Assembly: GCF_023715525.1 (NCBI RefSeq)
Contig: NZ_JAMBOG010000002.1
Coordinates: 62,001-126,000 of the forward strand
DNA length: 64,000 nt
Direction: 5' to 3'
From: Kocuria rosea
GTDB lineage: Bacteria > Actinomycetota > Actinomycetes > Actinomycetales > Micrococcaceae
Each line of letters opens with the position of its first letter. The first letter of the stretch is position 1. The translations under genes were made by a program, and so were the position numbers. The notes beneath the pieces were generated by a model, which was not told the DNA's origin, ran no database searches, and was given only the letters and a program-made list of their open reading frames with translations. Below are positions 52,764 to 62,414 of this stretch, piece by piece.

Positions 52764-55700
52764 TCAGACCCTGACGGACAGGGTGGACCCGCCCGGGGAG
52801 CGGCGCACGTGGATCTGGTGCGGGATCCGGGTCTTCATCTCCTGCACGTGGGAGACGAGGCCGATCACCCGGCCGCGCTCGCGCAGCCCGTCGATGGTGT
52901 CCATGACCTCCTCGAGGGTCTCCTCGTCGAGGCTGCCGAAGCCCTCGTCCACGAAGAGCGTGTCGATCTCCACCCCGCCGGCCTGCGCCTGGACCACGTC
53001 CGCCAGCCCCAGCGCCAGGGCGAGCGAGGCCATGAACGTCTCGCCGCCGGACAGGGACTCGGTCCCGCGCCGCGCGTTCGTCCACGCGTCCTCGATCTGC
53101 AGCCCGAGCCCCGACTTGCGCCCGCCGTCCTTGGCGTCCGTGTGCACGATCCGGTACCGTCCGCCCGTCATCCGCTCCAGCCGGGCGGTGGCCGCGGCGG
53201 CGACCTCCTCCAGCTGAGCGGCGAGCACGAAGGAGTTGAGGGTCATGCGCAGGACGTTGTCCGAGGACGTGCCGTTGGCGGTGTCCGCGAGCTCGCGCAG
53301 CACGCGGGCCTCGGCGGCGGCGGCCTCGGCCGCGGCGTCGGCCTCCGCCGCCTCCGCGGCCAGCCCGTCGAGGCGGTCCCGGAGGGCCTCCAGGCCCGCG
53401 AGCCGTCCGGTGCTGCCGTCGCGCTCCCCGCGCAGGGTGGTGAGCGCGGCCCGCGCCGCGGCGAGGGCCCCGGGGTCCGCAGCGGCCGCGCCGGCGGCCT
53501 CCTGCGCCAGCACACCGGTCAGCTCGGGGGTGGAGAGCTCCGCCGCCACGCGCAGGGCGCGTCCGTCGAGGTCGTCGACCCGTTCCTGCCGCCGCTGCGC
53601 CTCGTCGGGGGCGAGGAGGGCGCGGGCGAGCTCCTCCTCCCCCGCGAAGGCGGAGTCCTCCAGGACGGTCCGCAGCTGCGCGGCGGCGTCCGCGTCGGCC
53701 GCCTCGGCGCGCTCCTGCGCGTCGTGCGCCCGGGCCACGCGCCCCAGCACCGTGACCAGCCGCTCGGCGGCGGCCTCCTTGTGCGCGAGACCGGCGAAGC
53801 CCTGGGCGGCGGCCGTCAGCTCGGCGGCCAGGGCCTCGAGCTGCGCCGTCGTCTGCTCGAGCCGGGCGCGGGCCGCGGACCCGGCCACGTCGGCCTCGTG
53901 GCGCTCCTGATCGGTCCGCTCCCGGGCCTCGCGCAGCCGGTCCAGGCCGGCCCGGGCCTCGGCGAGCTCGCGCACGGCGGCCTCCGCCCGGTCGGCCTCG
54001 GCCGCCGCCTCGTGCGCCGCGGCCTGCGCGGCGCCGGGATCGTCGGTGGCCCCGCCGGCCCGGAGGCGCACGACGGCCTCGTGCGCGGCCTCGTAGCGCC
54101 CGCGCGCCGCCTCGGCGTCGTCGGCCGTGGCGTCGCGGCGGGCCCGGGTCTCCCCCAGCGCCTGCGCCGAGACGGTGGTCCCGCCGGCGGCGCCGGCCGG
54201 CGAGGGGTGCTCCTCGCTGCCGCAGACGGGGCACGGGGCCCCGTCCCGCAGATCGGCGGCGAGCAGTCCGGCGGCCTCCTCGAAGCGGCGCTGCTGGAGC
54301 CGCTCGGCCTCCTGCGCGGCCTCCCGGCGCGTGCGCTCGGCCGCGGAGTAGCGCTGCCGCTCCTGCTCGTCCCGGGCGGCGGCGGCCTCGAGCTCGCGCG
54401 AGGCCGCCAGCACCCGCGCGGCGTCCTCGGCGGCGCGGCGCCGGTCCGGGGCGGCGTCCGCCCGGGGGGCCAGCTCCGCGACGGCCCGGTCGAGGGCGTC
54501 ACGGTCGGCGTCCTGCCGGGACGCGAGCTCGTCGAGGCCCGCCCGGGTCCGCTCGGCGGTCCGGACCTGCTCGGCGAGCTCCGCCGCGGCGGACGCGAGC
54601 TGCTCGAGCTCGGGCTCCCGCCGCCGGCTCTGGCGGACGCCGGCGAGGGCCTCGTCGGCGGCGGCCCGCAGCGCCTCGTCCGGCGGCCGCTGCCCCGCGG
54701 CGACCTCCGCGAAGCCCGTCCCGCGCCCGGGCACCAGGGCGGCGGCGGCCGCGAGCAGCGCCTCGTCCGCGGCCGCCTCCGCGAGGATCCCCGCCCGCTG
54801 CTCCCGCGCCTCGGCCAGGGCGTCCCCGGCCCGGCGCCGGGCGTCGAGCACGATCCGCAGGGGCGCGGCGGCCCGGTGACGGGCGAGGGCCGCCCGGTCC
54901 TCGTCGACGCCGGGGCGCAGCTGGTCGAGCTCGTCCTCCTCGCGGCGCAGCTGCGCGAGCCGCTGCCGCAGCCGCAGCTCGTCCTGCAGCGCGCTCGCGC
55001 GTCGCTCGGCGTCCGCCAGGCGCCCGTCGAGCCGCTCGTGCGCGGTGCGGGCGCGGGCCAGCGCCGCGAGCAGGCGCTCCCGGACCGCGGCCACGGCCGG
55101 GCCCGCGGCCTCCGGACCGGCCCCCGCACCGGGGGGCCCGCCGTCGGCGCGGTCACCGGCGTCCTCGCCGCTCTGCTCAGCGTCCTCCTCGCCGGCGTCC
55201 TGCCCCTGCTCGGGACCGGCGTCGAGGGAGCGGACGTGCGCCAGCTCGCGGCCGGCGTCGCGCACCAGCCGGGCGACGTCCGCGGCGGCGGCCTCGGCCG
55301 CGGCCCTGGCGGCCCGCGAGCGGGCGGCCAGCTCCTCCTGGACCCGCTCGTAGAAGGCCGTGCCGAACAACCGCTCGAGCACGGCCTCCCGGTCCGCGGA
55401 GCTGGCGCGCAGGAACTCCGCGAACTCCCCCTGGGGCAGCAGGATCACCTGGGTGAACTGCTCCTTGGACAGCCCCACGACCTCCTTGACGAGCTCCCCG
55501 ACGTCGTCGAGGCGGGTCGCCCTCGGCACCCACGTCCCGCCGGCGTCCCGCTCCGCCAGCAGCGCCCTGGCCTGCCGGGTGGACGTGCCCGAGGCCGCGC
55601 GGGCGGAGGGCGCCTCCCAGTACGGCGAGCGGGTGAGCCGGAACCTGCGCCCGGCCGCCGTGAACTCCAGCTCGACCTCGGGCGCGGCCGTCGGCTCGGC

Positions 55701-55907
55701 GTGGTGGCTGCGCAGGGCGTTGCGGGTGCGCCCGCCGGGCACGGAGCCGTAGAGGGCGAAGCACAGGGCGTCCAGCACGCTGGTCTTGCCCGCACCGGTC
55801 ACCCCGTTGAGCAGGAACAGCCCGGCGTCGTTGAGGGGCTCGAAGTCGATGACCTCCCGGCCGGCGAAGGGGCCGAACGCGGCGATCTCCAGGCGGTGCA
55901 GCCTCAC
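52764..55907 (-). CDS. sbcC: Exonuclease SbcC (Rad50-like ATPase)
   Basis: 1047 residues. Walker A NGVTGAGKTSVLDAL near residue 35 and the C-terminal ABC signature SLSGGETFMASLALALGLAD followed by Walker B VEIDTLFVDEGFGSLDEETL flank a long coiled-coil of Glu/Ala/Arg heptads. The zinc-hook CPVC (GAPCPVCGSEEHPSP) lies near residue 557, at the coiled-coil tip. With SbcD it forms the Mre11-Rad50-like nuclease that opens hairpins and processes breaks. The GTG at 55907 overlaps the sbcD stop by four bases. Gene order sbcD-sbcC is the usual one. Confidence 0.96.
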   Translation of the reverse strand: MRLHRLEIAAFGPFAGREVIDFEPLNDAGLFLLNGVTGAGKTSVLDALCFALYGSVPGGRTRNALRSHHAEPTAAPEVELEFTAAGRRFRLTRSPYWEAPSARAASGTSTRQARALLAERDAGGTWVPRATRLDDVGELVKEVVGLSKEQFTQVILLPQGEFAEFLRASSADREAVLERLFGTAFYERVQEELAARSRAARAAAEAAAADVARLVRDAGRELAHVRSLDAGPEQGQDAGEEDAEQSGEDAGDRADGGPPGAGAGPEAAGPAVAAVRERLLAALARARTAHERLDGRLADAERRASALQDELRLRQRLAQLRREEDELDQLRPGVDEDRAALARHRAAAPLRIVLDARRRAGDALAEAREQRAGILAEAAADEALLAAAAALVPGRGTGFAEVAAGQRPPDEALRAAADEALAGVRQSRRREPELEQLASAAAELAEQVRTAERTRAGLDELASRQDADRDALDRAVAELAPRADAAPDRRRAAEDAARVLAASRELEAAAARDEQERQRYSAAERTRREAAQEAERLQQRRFEEAAGLLAADLRDGAPCPVCGSEEHPSPAGAAGGTTVSAQALGETRARRDATADDAEAARGRYEAAHEAVVRLRAGGATDDPGAAQAAAHEAAAEADRAEAAVRELAEARAGLDRLREARERTDQERHEADVAGSAARARLEQTTAQLEALAAELTAAAQGFAGLAHKEAAAERLVTVLGRVARAHDAQERAEAADADAAAQLRTVLEDSAFAGEEELARALLAPDEAQRRQERVDDLDGRALRVAAELSTPELTGVLAQEAAGAAAADPGALAAARAALTTLRGERDGSTGRLAGLEALRDRLDGLAAEAAEADAAAEAAAAEARVLRELADTANGTSSDNVLRMTLNSFVLAAQLEEVAAAATARLERMTGGRYRIVHTDAKDGGRKSGLGLQIEDAWTNARRGTESLSGGETFMASLALALGLADVVQAQAGGVEIDTLFVDEGFGSLDEETLEEVMDTIDGLRERGRVIGLVSHVQEMKTRIPHQIHVRRSPGGSTLSVRV

Positions 55908-57070
55908 GCGGGCGCCTCCCCCGCCCGGACGGTCTCGACCACGGCGCCGAGCACGCGGGCCTCGTCCTCGGCCACGGGCCGGCGGCGGACGTGCTCGTAG
56001 AAGGCGGAGCAGACCTCCAGCGCCCCCTCGGCGCGGGCGACGCGGGCGGCGTAGGTGCGCTCCCGGTCCTCGGGCGCGGCGGCGGGCTCGAAGCGCAGCT
56101 CGAGGGTGCGCGGGAAGCGGGTGCGCACGGAGTCCATGGGGTGGGGCGGACGGTGGTCGTCGGTGAGCACGACCTGGCACAGGGCGTCCTCGTGCACCGT
56201 CAGCGCCGGGTCCGCCAGCAGCTCGGCGAGGGTGCCGCGCAGCCGGGCGAGCCGGTGCCCGTGCGCGTGGTCGAGGGCCCGCACCTCGGGCGCGGACCCG
56301 GGGGCCAGGTCGACGAGCCAGGCGCCCTTCCGGTGGTCCGTCTCGGAGAACGAGTAGGCCACCGGGGAGCCGCTGTAGCGCACGGTGTCCGTCACCAGCT
56401 GCCGGCGGTGCAGGTGGCCCAGGGCCGTGTAGTCGGCGCCGGCGAAGACGGACGGCGGGACGGTGCCCAGCCCGCCGACGTTGAGGTCCCGCTCGGAGTC
56501 CGTGCCCGCGGCTCCCGAGGCGAAGGTGTGGGCGAGGACGACCACGGCCACGGGACCCTGGAGCTCCTCCCGGCGGCGCGCGGCGTCGGCGCGGACCCGG
56601 TCCAGGGCCGCGGCCGTCACCGAGGGGTGGTCCGGGGTGGTGCCCAGCGCCGTCGCGACGGCCCGGGGCTCCAGGTACGGGACCCCGTAGACGAGTACCG
56701 CGCCGCCGGCGGGGTCGGGCAGGACCACGGGGCGGTCGACGTCCTCGACGCGGGTGCGCAGGTGCACCCCGCCCGGTTCGAGCAGGGGCCCCCCGAAGCC
56801 CAGGCGCATGGCGGAGTCGTGGTTGCCGCTGGTGAGGACCAGCTGGGCGCCCGCCGCGCGCAGGTCCGCGAGCGCCCCGCCGAGCAGCTCCACGACCTCC
56901 GCGCGGGGCTGGGCCTGGTCGTAGACGTCCCCGGGGACGAGGACGACGTCGACGGCGTGCTCGCGGACCCAGGCGACGAGCTCGGCCAGCACGGCCCGCT
57001 GCACCTCGAGGGTGCCCTGCCCGTGGAAGGACCGTCCCAGGTGCCAGTCCGAGGTGTGGAGGAAGCGCAT
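55904..57070 (-). CDS. sbcD: Exonuclease SbcD (Mre11-like nuclease)
   Basis: 388 residues. The five phosphodiesterase motifs are seen: TSDWHLGRSFHG, VPGDVYDQAQP, TSGNHDSAMRL, LAHTFASG and ALGHLHRRQL, supplying the two-Mn2+ site. A C-terminal capping region follows. It is the nuclease partner of SbcC, with which it overlaps by four bases (GTGA). Confidence 0.97.
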   Translation of the reverse strand: MRFLHTSDWHLGRSFHGQGTLEVQRAVLAELVAWVREHAVDVVLVPGDVYDQAQPRAEVVELLGGALADLRAAGAQLVLTSGNHDSAMRLGFGGPLLEPGGVHLRTRVEDVDRPVVLPDPAGGAVLVYGVPYLEPRAVATALGTTPDHPSVTAAALDRVRADAARRREELQGPVAVVVLAHTFASGAAGTDSERDLNVGGLGTVPPSVFAGADYTALGHLHRRQLVTDTVRYSGSPVAYSFSETDHRKGAWLVDLAPGSAPEVRALDHAHGHRLARLRGTLAELLADPALTVHEDALCQVVLTDDHRPPHPMDSVRTRFPRTLELRFEPAAAPEDRERTYAARVARAEGALEVCSAFYEHVRRRPVAEDEARVLGAVVETVRAGEAPA

Positions 57071-57098
57071 GCGGTCAATCTAGCGGCACCGCCGGACA

Positions 57099-57120
57099 GG
57101 GCAGCGCCGCGGCGCTGCCC
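57099..57120 (-). terminator. Hairpin terminator of the aquaporin gene
   Basis: A 22-base palindrome, GGGCAGCGCC-GC-GGCGCTGCCC, two bases beyond the aquaporin stop and ahead of sbcD. Confidence 0.75.
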
Positions 57121-57122
57121 GG

Positions 57123-58043
57123 TCACTCCGCCGCGGCGGTCCCGAGGGGCTGCTGGGCCGGGGCGCCGGTGCGCGTGCGGGTGCGGCCCGGGCCGGCGAG
57201 GTCCGCCACGCGGTGCACGAGCCCGGCGACGAGCCCGCCGAGCAGCGGGGCGGCCCAGAACAGCCACAGCTGGGGCAGGTGCGTCCCGCCGGCCACCACG
57301 GCCGCGCCGGTCGAGCGGGCCGGGTTCAGCGATCCGCCGTCGAACGGGGCCGCGACGGTGAGCAGGAGGACGAGGGCGGCGCCGATCGCCAGGGGCGCCA
57401 GTGCCGCGTTGGCCCGCCGGGAGGTGGCGCCGAGGACCACGAGCGCGAACAGGGTGGTCACCACGAACTCCACGAGCAGCACCGTGGGCCAGCCCGCCTG
57501 GGACGTGGAGTTCTCCCCGTAGCCGTTGGCGACGGCGCCCAGCACCTGGGCGGTGGTGGCGCCGTCGAGCAGGGTGCCGAGCACGGCCCGCAGCACGCCG
57601 GCGGCGGCGAGCGCGCCCAGGACCTGGGCGGCGACGTAGCCGATCGCGGCGCGTGCGGGGGTCCGCCCCGCCACGACGGCGGCGAGGGTCACGGCGGGGT
57701 TGAAGTGGCCGCCGGAGACGTGGCCGAAGGCGACCAGGGCGGCGAGCAGGCCCAGCCCGAAGCCGAGCGCGGAGTCGACGACCTCGGTCGCGAACATCCC
57801 GGCACCCAGGCCCGCGAAGACCAGCAGGGCGGTGCCGGCGAACTCGGCGGCCCAGCGCGCCGGCGCGGACGGGGCGTCCGCGTCGTCCACGGGGGCCGTC
57901 TCCTTGCGCAGGGCGCCCGGGACGGGGGCCACGAGGCCGGTCGCCGGGGCGGGCCGGGCGGCAACGGGGTCGGTGGTGACGGGGTCGGCGGCAACGGGCT
58001 GGGCGGGGGGGCCGCCGAGGGCGGTGGATCCGTGCTCGGTCAT
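57123..58043 (-). CDS. Aquaporin/glycerol facilitator (MIP family)
   Basis: 306 residues with six membrane segments and two half-helices carrying NPA: GGHFNPAVTLAAVVAG and GGSLNPARSTGAAVV. An N-terminal disordered extension of about 60 residues (rich in Pro/Ala/Asp) precedes the pore. The selectivity-filter residues beyond the two NPA regions cannot be assigned by eye, so water versus glycerol transport is undecided. The ATG at 58043 is preceded by GGAG-like sequence (CAGGAGCCCCC). Confidence 0.93.
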   Translation of the reverse strand: MTEHGSTALGGPPAQPVAADPVTTDPVAARPAPATGLVAPVPGALRKETAPVDDADAPSAPARWAAEFAGTALLVFAGLGAGMFATEVVDSALGFGLGLLAALVAFGHVSGGHFNPAVTLAAVVAGRTPARAAIGYVAAQVLGALAAAGVLRAVLGTLLDGATTAQVLGAVANGYGENSTSQAGWPTVLLVEFVVTTLFALVVLGATSRRANAALAPLAIGAALVLLLTVAAPFDGGSLNPARSTGAAVVAGGTHLPQLWLFWAAPLLGGLVAGLVHRVADLAGPGRTRTRTGAPAQQPLGTAAAE

Positions 58044-58189
58044 GGGGGCTCCTGGGTCGGGGCGGCGCGAGGGGGTGCGCCGGGGTGTCGGTCGGAGGGT
58101 GCAGGCGCGCGGGCGCCCTCCCCATGCAACCACGGCCGGCTGAAGCATTCTTGAACGGGACCCCGCGCGTCCCCCGATACACTGACCGC

Positions 58190-59362
58190 ATGCCCGCACC
58201 CCTGCTCCAGCCCGACGCCGGCCTCGACCCGACCTGGCCGGAGTACGCCGACTCCGTGCGGGCGGCCCTGTTCGGCGGCGCCCTCGGCGACGCCGTGGGC
58301 TACCGCGTCGAGTTCCTCCGCCACGCCGAGCTCGCCGAGCGCTTCGGCCCGGACGGGCTGGGCGGGCTCGACGACCCCGGCGGCGGCGCCCCCCGCAGCG
58401 ACCACGCCGGCAGCGACGACGACGCCGGGCGGCTGCGGATCTCCGACGACACCCAGATGTCGCTCTACACCCTCGACGCCCTCCAGGAGGTCGTCGAGTG
58501 GGCCAACGAGGGCCAGCCCGCCGACGAGACCGCGTGCCTGTGGCTGGCCTACCTGCGCTGGCTGCGCACCCAGGGCGAGCCCGTCCCGGCCGAGGCCCCG
58601 CAGCCCCTGCCGCGCTGGCTCGACGCCCACGAGGTGCTCCACGCCCGCCGTGCGCCGGGCAACGCGGTGCTGACGTCGCTGCGCTCCGGGCGGATGGGCG
58701 AGGTCGAGCGCCCGATCCTGCCGGACGCGAAGGGCTGCGGCACGGTGATGCGCTCGGCCCCCTTCGGGCTGCTCCCCCACGTCGGCTGGCGCACGCTGGC
58801 GCCGCTGGCCATCAACGGGGCGGCCCTCACCCACGGCCACCCCGAGGCGCAGTCCTCGGCGGCCGTGTACGCGTTCGTGGTCCACGCCGCGGTCCGCGCC
58901 CGCCGGGAGGGCGTGGAGCGGCCCGTGGCCGCGGCGGTCGCCGCCGCCCGCGCGGTGGCCGGGCAGCTCACCCGCCCGGTGGCCGAGACCCTGCGCCTGC
59001 TCGACGACGCCGTGCGCGCCGTCGGCGAGGGCCCGCTGGAGCCGGGCGAGCTCACCCGGCTGCTCGGCGAGGGCTGGACCGCGCCGGAGGCCCTGGCCGT
59101 CGGAGTGTGGGCGGCCCTGCGCGCCGAGGCCGAGCACCCGGCCGCGGCGGACCCGCAGGCGGTGTTCCGGCGCGGCGTGGGCCTCGCCGTGGCCCACGAC
59201 GGCGATTCGGACTCGACCGGCGCCGTGGCCGGGGCGGTCCTCGCGGCCGTCCTCGGGACGGGAGCCCTGCCCCAGCGGTGGCTGGCGCGGCTGGACGCCC
59301 GCGAGGTCGTGGCGGAGGCCGCCCGGCGGTGGCTCAGGGAAGTGGGGGCACCAGCCGCCTGA
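58190..59362 (+). CDS. ADP-ribosylglycohydrolase
   Basis: 390 residues. The ARH fold is marked by FGGALGDAVGYRVEFLRH, ISDDTQMSLYTLDALQEV (Mg2+-binding DDT), NGAALTHGHPEAQSSAAVY and the C-terminal HDGDSDSTGAVAGAVLA, whose Asp residues complete the dinuclear Mg2+ site. It would hydrolyse ADP-ribosyl bonds on protein or small molecules. TACACT ends seven bases before the ATG at 58190, so it is probably leaderless. The last 29 bases overlap the convergent exonuclease gene. No ADP-ribosyltransferase is seen nearby. Confidence 0.94.
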   Translation: MPAPLLQPDAGLDPTWPEYADSVRAALFGGALGDAVGYRVEFLRHAELAERFGPDGLGGLDDPGGGAPRSDHAGSDDDAGRLRISDDTQMSLYTLDALQEVVEWANEGQPADETACLWLAYLRWLRTQGEPVPAEAPQPLPRWLDAHEVLHARRAPGNAVLTSLRSGRMGEVERPILPDAKGCGTVMRSAPFGLLPHVGWRTLAPLAINGAALTHGHPEAQSSAAVYAFVVHAAVRARREGVERPVAAAVAAARAVAGQLTRPVAETLRLLDDAVRAVGEGPLEPGELTRLLGEGWTAPEALAVGVWAALRAEAEHPAAADPQAVFRRGVGLAVAHDGDSDSTGAVAGAVLAAVLGTGALPQRWLARLDAREVVAEAARRWLREVGAPAA

Positions 59363-60011
59363 CCGCCAGGCCCACGCCCGTGAGCAGCTCGTGCACCGTC
59401 CCGGCGCCCGCCCGGCGGACGAGGTCCACCACGATCCCCGCGCACGCCCGGGCGTCCTCGAGGGCGTCGTGGTGGCGCTCCAGCGCGACGCCGGCCGCCT
59501 CGGCGGCGCGCGGCAGCGCGTAGGACGGCAGGTCGTAGCCGCGCCGCGCGAGGGTCAGGCTGCACGCGTAGGCCAGCGGGGCGTGGACCGTCCCGGTCTC
59601 GGCGCACGCCGCGCGGATCACCCCCATGTCGAAGACCGCGTTGTGCGCGACGACCAGCTCGTCGGGGTTCTCCGCGAGGATCCAGGCCTCGATCCGCGGC
59701 CACAGCTGGTCGAACACCGGGTGCCCGGCGACCGTGCGCTCCGTGATCCCGTGGATGCGCGTGTTGCCGGGGTCGAAGCCGGAGCGGGTGCGCGGCGGGC
59801 GCATGTACGCCGAGCGCTCCTCCACCACGACGCCGTCCCGGACCCGCACCAGGCCCACCGCGCACGGGGAGCCGATGAAGCGGTTGGCGGTCTCGAAGTC
59901 GATGGCCGTGAAGTCGAGGGAGCCCGGCACCGTCGTCGGTGCGGTGGTCGCCGCAGAAGTCGGCGCGGGGGTCGGCGCGGTGGTCGTCGGGGGGAAGGCA
60001 GGAGGTGGCAC
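59334..60011 (-). CDS. DEDDh 3'-5' exonuclease (DnaQ/epsilon-like)
   Basis: 225 residues. Exo I AIDFETANRFIGSPCAVGLV, Exo II VVAHNAVFDMGVI and Exo III HHDALEDARACAGI contain the DEDDh metal and catalytic residues (D, E; D; H, D). An N-terminal Pro/Thr-rich linker of about 30 residues precedes it. It would remove 3' nucleotides from DNA or RNA. It lies 23 bases behind the kinase gene as the last gene of the murI run, and it overlaps the convergent ARH gene by 29 bases. Confidence 0.92.
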   Translation of the reverse strand: MPPPAFPPTTTAPTPAPTSAATTAPTTVPGSLDFTAIDFETANRFIGSPCAVGLVRVRDGVVVEERSAYMRPPRTRSGFDPGNTRIHGITERTVAGHPVFDQLWPRIEAWILAENPDELVVAHNAVFDMGVIRAACAETGTVHAPLAYACSLTLARRGYDLPSYALPRAAEAAGVALERHHDALEDARACAGIVVDLVRRAGAGTVHELLTGVGLAVRRLVPPLP

Positions 60012-60034
60012 CGCAACAGCCTACTGCGGCCCGC

Positions 60035-60901
60035 TCAGGCGTGCGCGCCCCGCAGGTTCGTCTCGATCCACTCGTCGGCGCGGGCGACGGCCTGGTTGAC
60101 CTGGGCCGTGTCCAGATCGTGGTGCAGCGCGTACGCGACGGCCTGCAGCGGGAACGTGCGGGCGTGCAGCTGGGCGCGCTCGTAGACGGTCTCGGAGACC
60201 GCGCCCCGCAGGGCGTCCCAGCCGTACCACAGCCCCAGCGACGCGGCGTCGTGCGCGGGGTCGTAGAGACAGGCGTGGTCCCAGTCGATGACTCCCGTCA
60301 GCTCCTCGTCCTGCCACAGCATGTTGTGGCCCATGAGGTCCCCGTGCACCAGGGTGGGCGCCACGGTCGGCAGGGCGGCGAGCTCGGCCACGGCCTGCAG
60401 GGCGGCCTCCCGGTTGCGGGGCAGCAGCCGGGGGATGACCTCGTCGATGAGCACGTGGCGGCGGCGGTGCCCGCCCCAGTGCTGGCCGGGCCGGTCGAGG
60501 AAGCCGGCGAAGCCGGAGGCGTCGACCTCGGCGAGCTCGGTGAGCACCCGGTGCAGCACGGCCGGGTCCACGTGCCCCGGCGGGTGCGGGGCCCCCGGCA
60601 GCCAGGTGAGCCCCACCCCGGTGTAGCCGTCGGCCACGACCACGTCCGTGAGCGGGCGCGGCGTGGCGAAGGAGAACCGGGGCAGCCGGCGCAGCACCTG
60701 GGTGCGGCGCTCGACGTGGGAGACGACGGTCGGGTTCTTCGCGATCCGCACGGAGATCACGTGCCCCACGTTCACCACGACGTGGGCGGACCCGCCCGCG
60801 TGCACCTCCCACTCGGTGCGCTCCACGCTCACTCCCGCCGCGGCCAGGACGGCGTCGACGGCGCCGGCGAACGGCAGGTGCTGGAGCGAGGACCAGGGCA
60901 T
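60035..60901 (-). CDS. Aminoglycoside/macrolide phosphotransferase-like kinase
   Basis: 288 residues of the APH fold. The catalytic loop LVHGDLMGHNML (HGD-x-x-x-x-N) and the following IDWDHACLYDPAHD (metal Asp) are intact; the N-terminal lobe lacks an obvious Gly loop. Resistance to a drug cannot be claimed: many chromosomal members are metabolic kinases. It lies 25 bases after rdgB. Confidence 0.88.
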   Translation of the reverse strand: MPWSSLQHLPFAGAVDAVLAAAGVSVERTEWEVHAGGSAHVVVNVGHVISVRIAKNPTVVSHVERRTQVLRRLPRFSFATPRPLTDVVVADGYTGVGLTWLPGAPHPPGHVDPAVLHRVLTELAEVDASGFAGFLDRPGQHWGGHRRRHVLIDEVIPRLLPRNREAALQAVAELAALPTVAPTLVHGDLMGHNMLWQDEELTGVIDWDHACLYDPAHDAASLGLWYGWDALRGAVSETVYERAQLHARTFPLQAVAYALHHDLDTAQVNQAVARADEWIETNLRGAHA

Positions 60902-60926
60902 GGGCTTCTTCTCGGCTCGGGCGGGA

Positions 60927-61568
60927 TCAGAGCGGGTCGGGGTCGGGCAGGACCGCCACGAGGTGCGGCAGCAGCGCCCGCATGGCGCGGCCGCGGTGGC
61001 TGACGGCGTTCTTCTCCTCTCGGGACAGCTGCGCCACGGAGCGCGCGGAGCCCTCGGGGAGCAGCACGGGGTCGTAGCCGAACCCGCCCTCCCCCACCGG
61101 CTCGCGCAGCAGCGTCCCCCGCAGGACCCCGAGCTCGACGTGCTCGAAGCCGTGCGGGGTCACGAGCGCGGCGGCGCACACGAACTGCGCGCCGCGGTGG
61201 GCGTCGGGGACGTCGGAGAGCTGGTCGAGCAGCAGGCGCAGGTTCGCGGGGTCGTCGCCGTGCCGGCCGGACCAGCGCGCAGAGAAGATCCCGGGGGCGC
61301 CGCCCAGCACGTCCACCGCCAGCCCGGAGTCGTCGGCCACCGCGATCAGGCCCGTCGCGGCGGCCGCCGAGCGGGCCTTGAGCAGGGCGTTGGCCTCGAA
61401 GGTCGTGCCGTCCTCGACGACGTCGGGGGCGCCGGCCGCGGCCGCGTCGACCACGAGCCGCTCGACGTCGGCGCCGGGCAGCGCGGCCGCGATCATCTCC
61501 CGCAGCTCGGCGAGCTTGCCGGGGTTGCGGGTCGCGAGCACCACACGGGCGCCGTCGTGCTCAGTCAC
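60927..61568 (-). CDS. rdgB: XTP/dITP diphosphatase
   Basis: 213 residues. [16 protein letters not shown] (substrate binding), [25 protein letters not shown] (in two pieces) and SHRGRAM are the HAM1/RdgB signatures. It hydrolyses non-canonical purine nucleoside triphosphates such as dITP and XTP. The GTG at 61568 lies eight bases inside the end of rph; the rph-rdgB pairing is usual in actinobacteria. Confidence 0.97.
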   Translation of the reverse strand: MTEHDGARVVLATRNPGKLAELREMIAAALPGADVERLVVDAAAAGAPDVVEDGTTFEANALLKARSAAAATGLIAVADDSGLAVDVLGGAPGIFSARWSGRHGDDPANLRLLLDQLSDVPDAHRGAQFVCAAALVTPHGFEHVELGVLRGTLLREPVGEGGFGYDPVLLPEGSARSVAQLSREEKNAVSHRGRAMRALLPHLVAVLPDPDPL

Positions 61569-62346
61569 GGGTGGCCTCCCGCAGGGTCTCCACCTGGATC
61601 TGGGTCAGCTGGGCGCAGCCCGCGAGCGCGAGGTCCAGCAGCGCGTCGAGCTCGGCCCGGTCGAAGGGGGCGCCCTCGGCCGTGCCCTGCACCTCCACGA
61701 AGTCCCCGGAGCCGGTGACGACCACGTTCATGTCCGTCTCGGCCCGGACGTCCTCGACGTAGGGCAGGTCGAGCATCGGCACGCCGTCGATGATCCCGAC
61801 GGACACGGCCGCGACCGTGTCGGTCAGCGGCTGCGCGCGGCGGGCGATCAGCCCCTCGGCGCGGGCCCAGGCCACGGCCTCGGCCAGGGCCACGTAGGCG
61901 CCGGTGATCGCGGCGGTGCGGGTGCCGCCGTCGGCCTGGAGGACGTCGCAGTCCAGGACCACGGTGTTCTCGCCCAGGGCGGAGAGGTCGATGACCGAGC
62001 GCAGGGACCGGCCGATGAGCCGGGAGATCTCGTGGGTGCGACCGCCGATCTTGCCCTTGACGGACTCCCGCGCGGAGCGCGTGGAGGTGGCCCGCGGGAG
62101 CATCGCGTACTCGGCGGTGACCCAGCCGCGGCCCTCGCCCTTGAGCCAGCGCGGGACGCCCTCGGTCACGGAGGCCGTGCACAGCACCCGGGTGCTGCCG
62201 AACTCGATGAGCGCCGAGCCCTCCGCCTGCTGGGACCAGCCGCGGGTGATGGTGATGGGCCGCAGCTCGTCCGGCGAGCGGCCGTCGGCCCGGATCACCG
62301 CCGGGGTGGAGGGGGCCGGTGCGGTCGGGTCGACTGGGGAATCCAT
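61561..62346 (-). CDS. rph: Ribonuclease PH
   Basis: 261 residues. Phosphate-dependent 3'-5' exoribonuclease trimming tRNA 3' ends. Seen are [61 protein letters not shown] and [13 protein letters not shown]. The ATG at 62346 overlaps a GGAGG immediately before it (two-base spacer), so an in-frame GTG at 62352 could be the real start. It overlaps rdgB by eight bases. Confidence 0.97.
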   Translation of the reverse strand: MDSPVDPTAPAPSTPAVIRADGRSPDELRPITITRGWSQQAEGSALIEFGSTRVLCTASVTEGVPRWLKGEGRGWVTAEYAMLPRATSTRSARESVKGKIGGRTHEISRLIGRSLRSVIDLSALGENTVVLDCDVLQADGGTRTAAITGAYVALAEAVAWARAEGLIARRAQPLTDTVAAVSVGIIDGVPMLDLPYVEDVRAETDMNVVVTGSGDFVEVQGTAEGAPFDRAELDALLDLALAGCAQLTQIQVETLREATRD

Positions 62347-62414
62347 GACCTCCACCTTACCCCCGGGCCGCGGCCCCGGCCGGGCCCCGGACCGGGCGCC
62401 GGGGTCGGGGGCCG

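Noticed and set aside
60035-60901. Acquired antibiotic-resistance gene
   Set aside because: The APH fold is intact but the gene is embedded in a housekeeping operon with matching GC; no resistance can be claimed.
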